Shown: positions 1 through 6,671 of the stretch, one piece after another
Position numbering within the stretch: the first letter of the stretch is position 1
Layout: every line of letters begins with the position of its first letter
Assembly (NCBI RefSeq): GCF_018619185.1
Contig: NZ_JAAXYC010000047.1
Coordinates: 1 to 37,345 of the forward strand
Reading direction: 5' to 3'
DNA from: Streptomyces sp. McG3
GTDB lineage: Bacteria; Actinomycetota; Actinomycetes; Streptomycetales; Streptomycetaceae
Length of the DNA stretch: 37,345 nt
Made by a program: the position numbers and the translations under genes
The notes under the pieces: generated by a model
The model's database searches: none
What the model saw: the letters and a program-made list of their open reading frames with translations, nothing else
Told to the model about the DNA's origin: nothing

Positions 1-394
1 CGCTGTTCTCGAAGTAGTCGACGGCGGGGAAGCAGTCGGCGAGGCGGCGGGTGTCGACGAGGACGACGGCGCCGATGGCGCCGCGGACCAGGTCGTCCCA
101 CATGAACCAGAAGCGGTCCTGACCGGGCGTACCGAAGAGGTACAGGATCAGGTCCTGGTCCAGGGTGATGCGTCCGAAGTCCATGGCCACCGTCGTGGTG
201 GTCTTGTCCCCGGTGTGGGTCAGATCGTCGATGCCCGCCGAGGCGGACGTCATCACGGCTTCGGTGCGCAGCGGGTTGATCTCCGAAACGGCACCGACAA
301 ACGTGGTCTTACCCACGCCGAAGCCCCCTGCCACCACGATCTTCGCCGAGGTAGTGGAGCGGGCCGCTCCGCCGCTAGAGCTTGCGAAGTCCAC
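1..394 (-). CDS. cvnD2: Conservon small GTPase CvnD2 (partial, C-terminus off the left edge)
   Basis: Ras-like ATP/GTP-binding protein of the CvnD family, last gene of the downstream conservon. The first 131 or so residues are present; the frame is open at position 1, and the complete paralogue at 5144-5725 has 193 residues. The P-loop GGFGVGKTT and the switch-II-like FGTPGQDRF are visible, so nucleotide binding and hydrolysis are expected. The start is GTG at 394, eight bases after an AAGGGTG ribosome-binding sequence. It overlaps the 3' end of cvnC2 by 20 bases, exactly as in the other conservon, which implies translational coupling. In the conservon model (from characterised Streptomyces cvn operons) it forms a membrane-associated complex with CvnA, B and C that resembles eukaryotic G-protein signalling. 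It differs from CvnD1 only in the N-terminal linker over the region visible. The paralogue number is by recalled synteny with S. coelicolor. Confidence 0.93.
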   Translation of the reverse strand, partial: MDFASSSGGAARSTTSAKIVVAGGFGVGKTTFVGAVSEINPLRTEAVMTSASAGIDDLTHTGDKTTTTVAMDFGRITLDQDLILYLFGTPGQDRFWFMWDDLVRGAIGAVVLVDTRRLADCFPAVDYFENS

Positions 395-1031
395 TGAGCA
401 CCCTTTCGAGCAGTGTCACATCTGGCTGGCCGCCGGCGGCCTCGTCGCCGCCGGGCTGATGGATAGCGACGAGTCCGGCCTCGGCCAGGTCGGCGACGAG
501 GATCCGGGCAACGCCGAGGGGGATCGAGAGCAGGGCCGAGATCTCGGCCACCGACTTGATCTCGATGCAGAGCCGGCAGATCCGCTGGTGCTCGGGCAAC
601 TGCCCTTGCAGCCGGGACAGATCGGCCGTGGTGCTGACCAGTGCCTCGATGGCGAGCTGGTAACGCGGTCGGGTCCGGCCGCCGGTCATGGCGTACGGAC
701 GGACCAGCGGGTTGTGCGCGGCGGGCTTGGCGGGCTCGGGAGCCCGCCGCTGCTGCACCGGCTGGATGCGCGGCTGTTGGGGCGCGTCGTACCGCTGGGG
801 CTGCTGCGGTTGCTGCGGCCACCCCGCCCCCGGCTGCTGCGGGGGCCACTCGGACCCCTGCGCGCCGTGAGCACCCTGATGCTGCTGGTGGTGGAGCGGC
901 TCCGGGTATGGCTGGTACTGGCCTTGGCCCTGCCCGCCAGGTGCGGCAGGGAAGCCGAAACGGTTGTCACCGTGCTCACCCGGAACCCTCTGGTCACCGT
1001 TGTATGGGTGCCCGCCTGTGGGTGCTGCCAC
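375..1031 (-). CDS. cvnC2: Conservon DUF742 protein CvnC2
   Basis: 218-residue DUF742 protein, third gene of the downstream conservon. The last ~115 residues form the conserved domain (VRPYAMTGGRTRPRYQLAIE, then EHQRICRLC and LGVARILVADLAEAG), a winged-helix-like fold. The first ~105 residues are a Q/P/G-rich, probably disordered extension absent from the 135-residue CvnC1. The start is GTG at 1031, preceded by GGAGG seven bases upstream. A CxxC-like pair (CRLC) is present where CvnC1 has CHLC. The stop overlaps the cvnD2 start by 20 bases. In conservons CvnC is thought to bridge the sensor/roadblock proteins and the GTPase. The variable N-terminal extension is the main difference between the two paralogues. 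Role beyond the complex is inference. Confidence 0.94.
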   Translation of the reverse strand: MAAPTGGHPYNGDQRVPGEHGDNRFGFPAAPGGQGQGQYQPYPEPLHHQQHQGAHGAQGSEWPPQQPGAGWPQQPQQPQRYDAPQQPRIQPVQQRRAPEPAKPAAHNPLVRPYAMTGGRTRPRYQLAIEALVSTTADLSRLQGQLPEHQRICRLCIEIKSVAEISALLSIPLGVARILVADLAEAGLVAIHQPGGDEAAGGQPDVTLLERVLSGLRKL

Positions 1032-1073
1032 GTTTCCTCCTCCGACTGCCGGTCACCGATCCCAGTGGGGCCG

Positions 1074-1101
1074 CGCCACCGCACTTTATGGCGCGGTGGC
1101 G
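1074..1101 (-). other. Hairpin between cvnB2 and cvnC2
   Basis: A nine-base-pair perfect inverted repeat (CGCCACCGC / GCGGTGGCG) with a ten-base loop sits in the 90-base gap between cvnB2 and cvnC2. It has no T-run in the direction of transcription, so it is more likely an mRNA processing or stability element than a terminator. Confidence 0.5.
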
Positions 1102-1121
1102 AGAAACGCACTGTCTGTCTG

Positions 1122-1535
1122 CTAGTTAAGAAGACTTCCCTGAAGTTCGGCGCGGAGGTCCGGAGTCAGGACACTGCCCGCGCGGTCCACCAGAAGGGCC
1201 ATTTCATACCCAACCAGACCGATATCGGCGTCCGGGTGGGCCAGGACAGCGAGTGAGGATCCGTCGGAAATGGACATGATGAAGAGGAATCCACGCTCCA
1301 TCTCCACAACGGTCTGATTCACGGCGCCGCCCTCGAAGATCCGCGAGGCGCCCGCGGTCAGCGACGTCAGACCGGAGGCGACGGCCGCCAGCTGGTCGGC
1401 GCGGTCGCGCGGGAAACCCTCGGACATCGCCAGCAGGAGTCCGTCGGCGGAGACCACCACCGTGTGCGACACCCCGGGGGTGTTGTCCACGAAATTGGTG
1501 ATCAACCAGTTGAGATTCTGCGCCGCCTGGCTCAT
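1122..1535 (-). CDS. cvnB2: Conservon roadblock/LC7 protein CvnB2
   Basis: 137-residue roadblock/LC7-domain protein covering essentially the whole chain. The MglB-like pattern is visible: NLNWLITNFVDNTPGVSHTV at the N-terminus, then VVSADGLLLAMS and a hydrophobic C-terminal half. Proteins of this family dimerise and act as scaffolds or GTPase-activating partners of small GTPases, here CvnD2. I start it at the ATG at 1535; a GTG at 1544 would add three residues (MSP) and lies one base from the cvnA2 stop. Only four residues of 137 differ from CvnB1 (N/S, I/L, S/T and the last residue N/H), remarkable next to the divergent CvnA pair. Co-transcribed with cvnA2 upstream. Confidence 0.94.
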   Translation of the reverse strand: MSQAAQNLNWLITNFVDNTPGVSHTVVVSADGLLLAMSEGFPRDRADQLAAVASGLTSLTAGASRIFEGGAVNQTVVEMERGFLFIMSISDGSSLAVLAHPDADIGLVGYEMALLVDRAGSVLTPDLRAELQGSLLN

Positions 1536-1545
1536 CGGGCTCACA

Positions 1546-4500
1546 CTAACGCTCCTGGTTGTAGGTGGTACTGGTGTCCGAACCCTCGCTGCGTCCCCGC
1601 TGGATCCCCCGCCGCAGGTTGCTCAACCTGCCACGGACGTCCTCGGGCGCGCGGGAGACCTGTGGGCCGCCCTGCTGGGTCTGCTCCGCCGTGCCCTCGA
1701 CCAAGTTGGCCTTGGGTACGCGCCGGGGGAGGCCGGAGGGGGTGATTCCGCCCGCCTTCGGCTCACGGAGCTTCTCGGCCCGCTCCCAGCGCTCGTCGTT
1801 CGTCGAGCGCCAGTCGTCGGGGCCGTCCCCGTCCGTCTGCGGGTCCTGCCGCTGTTCCTGCTGCGGCTGGGGCTCCGGAGTCGGGTCGGGCTGGTCGTTG
1901 CCGCGGCCGCCGGGGCCGGGCTGCCAGTGCTGCTGAGCGCCGCGGCGCGGCAGACCGGCTTCGGTCAGCTCGTGGCCGACGTTCGGGGTGGGCCCCGGAC
2001 GGTCGAAGCCTACGCGGTCCGAAGGCTCTGCGGGCGCGCTCGGAACAGATTCCGATTCGGTGGGAGTGATCGGCTCATAAGTGTTCTGGAAACCACTCTG
2101 AACAGGCCAATCATCCTGGTGGGACTGGTCCGGCGAAGCCGCGTACGGGTCGGCGTACTGAGCCTGCTGAGCCTGCTGATCGGCATATGCCGATTCCGGA
2201 TAACCGTCTCCCGGGTGCTGCTGCGCCTGCTGATCCCGCTGCTGCGCGTAACCGTCCCCGGCACCGTACTGCTGCTGGTACGTCTCCTGGTACGGCTGCT
2301 GCGGCGGCTGCTGCCCGTACTGGTCCTGGCCGTAGCGATCATCGGCGTAACCCTGTCGCTGCTGCCCGCCGTACGGGTCGCCCGCGTACGGCTCCTGCGC
2401 GTAGCCCTGCTGTTCCCGGGAGTTGTCACCGAACGGGCCGCCCGGGCCCGTCTGGGCCTCAAGGGCCGCCCTGCGCTCCTCGCGCATCAGCGAGCGGTTG
2501 ACCGGGTCCAGCTGACCCGGGTCCGCCGGGGCCTCGTAGCGCGAGTCGTCGAAGCCGAGCTCCGCCGCCGTGCGCATCGGGGCCTGCTGCGGCGCCGGCT
2601 CGAAGGCCTGCTGCTGCTCGGGGATGATCGAGGAGACGGTGAAGTCGTCCTGGCCGGAGCCCGGTTCGCCACCGCCACCGTGGGTGATGGCGTCCGGCAG
2701 CATGACCAGCGAGGTGGTCCCGGCCTGCTCGCCCGAGGGGCGCAGCTGGACCCGGATCCCGTGCCGGTCGGCCAGCCGGCCGACCACGAACAGGCCCATG
2801 CGCTGCGACACCGCGGCGTCCACGGTCGGCGGGTTGGCCAGCTTGTGGTTGATGTCGGCGAAGTCCTCGGCGGTGAGGCCGATGCCCTTGTCGTGGATCT
2901 CGACCATGACCCGGCCGTCGGGCAGCCGGGTCGCGGTGACCTTGACCTTCGTCTGCGGCGAGGAGAACGTGGTGGCGTTCTCCAGCAGCTCGGCGAGCAG
3001 GTGCACCAGGTCGGTGACGGCCTGGCCGTGGATCTCGCTCTCCGGCACGCCGGTCAGCTGGATGCGCTCGTAGGACTCCACCTCGGAGGAGGCGGCCCGC
3101 AGGACGTCCACCAGCGGAACCGGCTGGTTCCAGCGGCGGCCGGGCTCCTCGCCCGCGAGGACGAGGAGGTTCTCGCCGTTGCGGCGCATACGGGTGGCCA
3201 GGTGGTCCAGCTTGAAGAGGCTCTCCAGCTGGTCCGGGTCGGCCTCGTTGTTCTCCAGGTCGGTGATGAGGGTCAGCTGGCCCTCGATGAGCGACTGGTT
3301 GCGGCGCGAGAGGTTCGTGAAGATCGCGTTGACGTTGCCCCGCAGCATGGCCTGCTCGGCGGCGAGCCGGACGGCCTCGCGGTGCACCTGGTCGAAGGCG
3401 CGGGCGACCTCGCCGATCTCGTCCTGCGTGGTGATCGGGATCGGCTGCACCCGGGTGTCGACCCGGCCCGGGTCGGTGCGCGAGAGCTGGTCGACGAGGG
3501 AGGGCAGCCGCTGCTCGGCGATGCCGAAGGCGGCGGTACGCAGCTGACGCATGGAGCGGCTCATCTGGCGGGCCATGAGCCCGGCCAGGATGAAGGCGGC
3601 CAGCAGCGCGATGACGACGATGAGGCCGTTGACGATGGCGTCGGTCTTGGCGTCGGAGGAGATGCTCGCGGCCTCGTCCACCGCCTTGGTGACCAGCTCG
3701 TCCTCGACGGTGGCGTACCCCTCGAACTTCGCGGTCGCGGCCGCCATCCAGGTCGCGGGCGTGATGCCCTTGGCCGCCAGCTCCTCGGGGTCCTGCCCCT
3801 GGCCGATCTCCCGGGCCATGCCGTCGAAGACCGAGCCGTCGATGCTCGGCGGGGCCACGAAGGGCTCGCCCGCGGCCTCGGCCTGCTCCTTGGCCGCCTT
3901 GAGCTGCTTGGCGCCCTCGGCGGCCTTGCCGGCCATGACCTGCTTGAGCCGGTCGACGTCGTCCTGGGTGCCCCCGGAATTGAACTCGCCCAGCGCGATC
4001 TGCTCCAGGTAGTTGTACGAGCCGAAGGCCTTGACCTGGTCGTTGTACGTACCCGGCTTCTTGCTCGGGCGCACCAGGAGGTGCATGCCGATCGAGCGCT
4101 GAAGCGATTCTGCAGCCTTGGACAGCTCGATCGCGTAGACCGTACGGCCGTAGCTGGTGATGTTGCCGGTGCCGAGGCCGAGCTCGTTGGAGAACTCCAT
4201 CAGCGAGTGCTGGACCTGGACGTAGCCCTCCTCGGTCTTCACCGGGTCCAGGGCCTGCGAGTAGGCGGCCTTGCGCAGCTCGGGAAGCTTGGGCTCCTCG
4301 CCCTTGAAGAGCTTCAGACGGCGCTCCAGGCCCGGCTTCGCGGGCATGTCCTTCACCGCGGCGTCGAACTTCCGCGCCGCCTCGTCGGTGGTGGCCCGGG
4401 TCTGCTCGACCACATCGGCGTCACGGTCGCCCGAGAGCAGCGGCTCGGCGGTGAGGTCCCGCTCGTTCAGGAGCGCCTGTCCGTAGTCGGACGCGGCGCG

Positions 4501-4782
4501 CACGACGACCGCGATCCTCTCGGCGTCCTGAGCCTCGCTCCACGTGTCGATGGAGCCCTTCACCTGGAAGCCGCCCATGACGAGGCCGACCAGCACCGGG
4601 ATCAGGAGGATCGCGTTCAGCCGGGTGGCCACGCGCCAGTTGCGCGGGGACATCCGGCTGGTGCTGCCACCACCGGTGGGCTCCGTGCCGGGCGCATCCG
4701 CAGGGGACGACACAGCGCGCGACGGCGGGGTGAAGTTGCCCCGCTCGGGCTGCGCCGCGGAGCCCTCGTTGCTTCGCCTCAC
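1546..4782 (-). CDS. cvnA2: Conservon sensor histidine-kinase-like protein CvnA2
   Basis: 1078-residue membrane sensor, first gene of the downstream conservon. After a ~50-residue cytoplasmic start there is a membrane segment (~54-72), an extracytoplasmic nitrate/nitrite-sensing-like (NIT) region with the ALLNERDLTAEPL motif (~103-115), a second membrane segment (~382-403), a HAMP linker, a helical dimerisation region with KLDHLATRMRRN (candidate phospho-acceptor H527), and an HATPase_c domain (N-box ELLENAT at ~598-604, G-box DKGIGL at ~631-636). From ~670 onward the chain is Q/Y/G/P-rich and probably disordered, ending in a conserved box shared with CvnA1 (RAPEDVRGRLSNLRRGIQ). The start is GTG at 4782 with GAGAGG upstream. 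It probably senses an envelope signal and works through CvnB2/C2/D2. Actual kinase activity is not certain for conservon sensors. Confidence 0.94.
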   Translation of the reverse strand: MRRSNEGSAAQPERGNFTPPSRAVSSPADAPGTEPTGGGSTSRMSPRNWRVATRLNAILLIPVLVGLVMGGFQVKGSIDTWSEAQDAERIAVVVRAASDYGQALLNERDLTAEPLLSGDRDADVVEQTRATTDEAARKFDAAVKDMPAKPGLERRLKLFKGEEPKLPELRKAAYSQALDPVKTEEGYVQVQHSLMEFSNELGLGTGNITSYGRTVYAIELSKAAESLQRSIGMHLLVRPSKKPGTYNDQVKAFGSYNYLEQIALGEFNSGGTQDDVDRLKQVMAGKAAEGAKQLKAAKEQAEAAGEPFVAPPSIDGSVFDGMAREIGQGQDPEELAAKGITPATWMAAATAKFEGYATVEDELVTKAVDEAASISSDAKTDAIVNGLIVVIALLAAFILAGLMARQMSRSMRQLRTAAFGIAEQRLPSLVDQLSRTDPGRVDTRVQPIPITTQDEIGEVARAFDQVHREAVRLAAEQAMLRGNVNAIFTNLSRRNQSLIEGQLTLITDLENNEADPDQLESLFKLDHLATRMRRNGENLLVLAGEEPGRRWNQPVPLVDVLRAASSEVESYERIQLTGVPESEIHGQAVTDLVHLLAELLENATTFSSPQTKVKVTATRLPDGRVMVEIHDKGIGLTAEDFADINHKLANPPTVDAAVSQRMGLFVVGRLADRHGIRVQLRPSGEQAGTTSLVMLPDAITHGGGGEPGSGQDDFTVSSIIPEQQQAFEPAPQQAPMRTAAELGFDDSRYEAPADPGQLDPVNRSLMREERRAALEAQTGPGGPFGDNSREQQGYAQEPYAGDPYGGQQRQGYADDRYGQDQYGQQPPQQPYQETYQQQYGAGDGYAQQRDQQAQQHPGDGYPESAYADQQAQQAQYADPYAASPDQSHQDDWPVQSGFQNTYEPITPTESESVPSAPAEPSDRVGFDRPGPTPNVGHELTEAGLPRRGAQQHWQPGPGGRGNDQPDPTPEPQPQQEQRQDPQTDGDGPDDWRSTNDERWERAEKLREPKAGGITPSGLPRRVPKANLVEGTAEQTQQGGPQVSRAPEDVRGRLSNLRRGIQRGRSEGSDTSTTYNQER

Positions 4783-4863
4783 TCGACCAACAACCTCTCG
4801 GCGTCGGCACCTACGCTGTGCCGGATTATTCGTTCAGGGCGGTCCTACTGGGGAGTTCGTCGA

Positions 4864-4893
4864 ATTGCAGCACGGGGACCGGTCCCGTTCCAA
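4864..4893 (-). promoter_or_regulatory. Candidate cvnA2 promoter
   Basis: On the minus strand a TTGGAA hexamer (4893-4888) is followed after 18 bases by TGCAAT (4869-4864), an acceptable vegetative-type -35/-10 pair about 80 bases before the GTG. The perfect palindrome GGGACCGGTCCC (4875-4886) fills the spacer, a classic place for a repressor site. Predicted by eye only. Confidence 0.35.
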
Positions 4894-4897
4894 ACAG

Positions 4898-4916
4898 TCG
4901 GAATCAGCGATTCCGA
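4898..4916. promoter_or_regulatory. Dyad upstream of the cvnA2 promoter
   Basis: Perfect eight-base inverted repeat TCGGAATC-AGC-GATTCCGA immediately upstream of the candidate -35 of cvnA2. The length and spacing fit a dimeric DNA-binding protein. The regulator is unknown. Confidence 0.4.
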
Positions 4917-4952
4917 GTGGCCCAGACCTCAGATAAAACGGGCATAAAGAGC

Positions 4953-4976
4953 GAGCCCCGTCAAAAGGCGGGGCTC
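4953..4976 (-). terminator. Second terminator-like hairpin downstream of cvnD1
   Basis: Eight-base-pair stem GAGCCCCG / CGGGGCTC with an eight-base loop. In the direction of cvn transcription it is followed by CTCTTTATG, only weakly T-rich. Confidence 0.5.
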
Positions 4977-5052
4977 ATGTGAGCGCAGTGGCACCGAATG
5001 GATGCGTCGGGTGGCGGCGTGGAGTCAATTCTCTCTCGAAACGTTATGAACA

Positions 5053-5090
5053 CGGGGGCGGATCGTGTCAAACGACACAGGCCGCCCCCG
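5053..5090 (-). terminator. First terminator-like hairpin downstream of cvnD1
   Basis: Outer nine-base-pair stem CGGGGGCGG / CCGCCCCCG and an inner GTGTC-AAAC-GACAC stem form one long two-part hairpin 53 bases after the cvnD1 stop codon. There is no T-run, as is common for Streptomyces terminators. Confidence 0.6.
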
Positions 5091-5143
5091 CGTGACTACT
5101 GCAACTTCCGTATGCCGATATCGACTTACGCTGGGTGGAAGAA

Positions 5144-5725
5144 CTACTTCAGGCGTGCCATCAGCGCGTGCTCGACCAGGGTGATCAGGCCGCTCTTGGC
5201 GTCGGCCCGGTGCCGGGCGTCCGTCGTGATGATGGGCGCGTCGGGCCCGATCTGGAGCGCCTCGCGTACTTCGTCGGGGGTGTAGGGCTGGTGTCCGTCG
5301 AAGCCGTTGAGGGCGATGACGAAGGGGAGCCCGCTGTTCTCGAAGTAGTCGACGGCGGGGAAGCAGTCGGCGAGGCGGCGGGTGTCGACGAGGACGACGG
5401 CGCCGATGGCGCCGCGGACCAGGTCGTCCCACATGAACCAGAAGCGGTCCTGACCGGGTGTACCGAAGAGGTACAGGATCAGGTCCTGGTCGAGCGTGAT
5501 GCGTCCGAAGTCCATCGCGACGGTGGTCGTCGTCTTGTCCCCGGTGTGGGTCAGATCGTCGATGCCCGCTGACGCGGACGTCATGACGGCCTCGGTGCGC
5601 AGCGGGTTGATCTCCGACACGGCCCCGACGAACGTGGTCTTGCCCACGCCGAAGCCGCCCGCCACCACGATCTTCGCCGAGGTGGTGGCGCGGCCCGTAC
5701 CGCCGTTAGAGCTTGCGAAGTCCAC
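5144..5725 (-). CDS. cvnD1: Conservon small GTPase CvnD1
   Basis: Complete 193-residue Ras-like GTPase, last gene of the upstream conservon. The P-loop is GGFGVGKTTF (~23-32), the switch-II-like stretch is LFGTPGQDRFWFMW, and a base-recognition-like ALNGFD follows in the second half. Related to the MglA-like/Arf-like bacterial GTPases that partner with roadblock proteins. The start is GTG at 5725, eight bases after AAGGGTG, overlapping cvnC1 by 20 bases. It should cycle between GTP and GDP forms under control of the CvnA1/B1/C1 assembly at the membrane. A 127-base block at its centre (5332-5458) is base-for-base identical to cvnD2. No P450 gene (the cvnE found in some conservons) follows. Confidence 0.95.
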   Translation of the reverse strand: MDFASSNGGTGRATTSAKIVVAGGFGVGKTTFVGAVSEINPLRTEAVMTSASAGIDDLTHTGDKTTTTVAMDFGRITLDQDLILYLFGTPGQDRFWFMWDDLVRGAIGAVVLVDTRRLADCFPAVDYFENSGLPFVIALNGFDGHQPYTPDEVREALQIGPDAPIITTDARHRADAKSGLITLVEHALMARLK

Positions 5726-6113
5726 TGAGCACCCTTTCGAGCAGTGTCACATCCGGCGCGCCGCCGGCCTCTCCGTTGCCCGGCTGGTGGATGGCCACCA
5801 TGCCGGCTTCCGCCAGGTCCGCCACCAGGATCCGGGCGACGCCGAGCGGCATCGACAGCAGTGCCGACACCTCCGCCACCGACTTGACCTCACGGCAGAG
5901 GTGGCAGATCCGCTGGTGCTCGGGGAGCAGGGTCCCCAGATGCGCGGGGTCTGCCGTCGTGCTGACCAGTGCCTCTATCGCGAGCTGGTAGCGCGGCCGG
6001 GTCCGGCCGCCGGTCATGGCATAAGGACGAACCAGCGGCTGGTCGCCTTCCCCGTCGTACGACGCGTGGTGCAGTGCGCCGTACGGATCGGGTGAGGCGG
6101 GTGGCGGGGTCAT
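5706..6113 (-). CDS. cvnC1: Conservon DUF742 protein CvnC1
   Basis: 135-residue DUF742 protein, almost all conserved domain (VRPYAMTGGRTRPRYQLAIE; EHQRICHLCREVKSVAEVSA; LGVARILVADLAEAGMVAIH). I start it at the ATG at 6113 because GGAGG lies four bases upstream; the longer reading from 6158 has no such signal. Its short N-terminus contrasts with the ~105-residue Q-rich extension in CvnC2. It overlaps cvnD1 by 20 bases. Expected to bind within the CvnA-B-C-D complex. Confidence 0.94.
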   Translation of the reverse strand: MTPPPASPDPYGALHHASYDGEGDQPLVRPYAMTGGRTRPRYQLAIEALVSTTADPAHLGTLLPEHQRICHLCREVKSVAEVSALLSMPLGVARILVADLAEAGMVAIHQPGNGEAGGAPDVTLLERVLSGLRKL

Positions 6114-6248
6114 GAATCCTCCGGGCGTGACAGCAGGTTCTCGGCTTGCCGTCTGCAAGGGGCCGGTGAGGGGACTAAAGCGGCCTGACGGGTGAGGGTT
6201 GTGGGCATTACCTGGGGGGATCGTGTCGTGAATCCGCTGGATGGCCGC

Positions 6249-6662
6249 CTAGTGGAGCAGACTTCCTTGGAGTTCGGCGCGGAGGTCGGGCGTGAGGACG
6301 GTGCCCGCACGGTCGACCAGGAGGGCCATTTCGTACCCGACCAGACCGATGTCGGCGTCCGGGTGGGCCAGAACGGCCAGTGACGAACCGTCGGAGATGG
6401 ACATGAGGAAGAGGAATCCCCTTTCCATCTCCACAACCGTCTGACTGACGGCGCCGCCCTCGAAGATCCGGGACGCACCCGCGGTCAGCGAGGTGAGACC
6501 GGACGCGACCGCCGCGAGCTGGTCGGCGCGGTCGCGCGGGAAACCTTCGGACATCGCCAGCAGCAGGCCATCCGCGGAGACCACCACCGTGTGGGACACC
6601 CCTGGGGTGTTGTCCACGAAGTTGGTGATCAGCCAGTTCAGATTCTGCGCGGCCTGACTCAT
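6249..6662 (-). CDS. cvnB1: Conservon roadblock/LC7 protein CvnB1
   Basis: 137-residue roadblock/LC7 protein, near-twin of CvnB2 (133 of 137 residues the same). The start is taken as ATG at 6662; a TTG at 6671 would add MSP, and the same three residues precede the ATG in CvnB2 via GTG, so the longer form cannot be excluded. The cvnA1 stop lies nine bases upstream, so the two are co-translated. A 135-base gap without a gene separates it from cvnC1. Expected scaffold or regulator of CvnD1. Confidence 0.94.
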   Translation of the reverse strand: MSQAAQNLNWLITNFVDNTPGVSHTVVVSADGLLLAMSEGFPRDRADQLAAVASGLTSLTAGASRIFEGGAVSQTVVEMERGFLFLMSISDGSSLAVLAHPDADIGLVGYEMALLVDRAGTVLTPDLRAELQGSLLH

Positions 6663-6671
6663 GGGGCTCAA

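Larger units (their letters stand above)
4783..5143. other. Gene-free spacer between the two conservons
   Basis: No credible coding sequence lies here. Reading in the direction of transcription (right to left) it holds two hairpins after cvnD1 (5053-5090, 4953-4976), then two dyads and a promoter-like pair of hexamers in front of cvnA2. The conservons therefore look like separate transcription units. Confidence 0.7.

Noticed and set aside
1462..4947. 1161-residue open frame on the plus strand opposite cvnA2
   Set aside because: Mirror of the GC-rich cvnA2 codons; no domain motif, and the real gene has full domain structure on the other strand.
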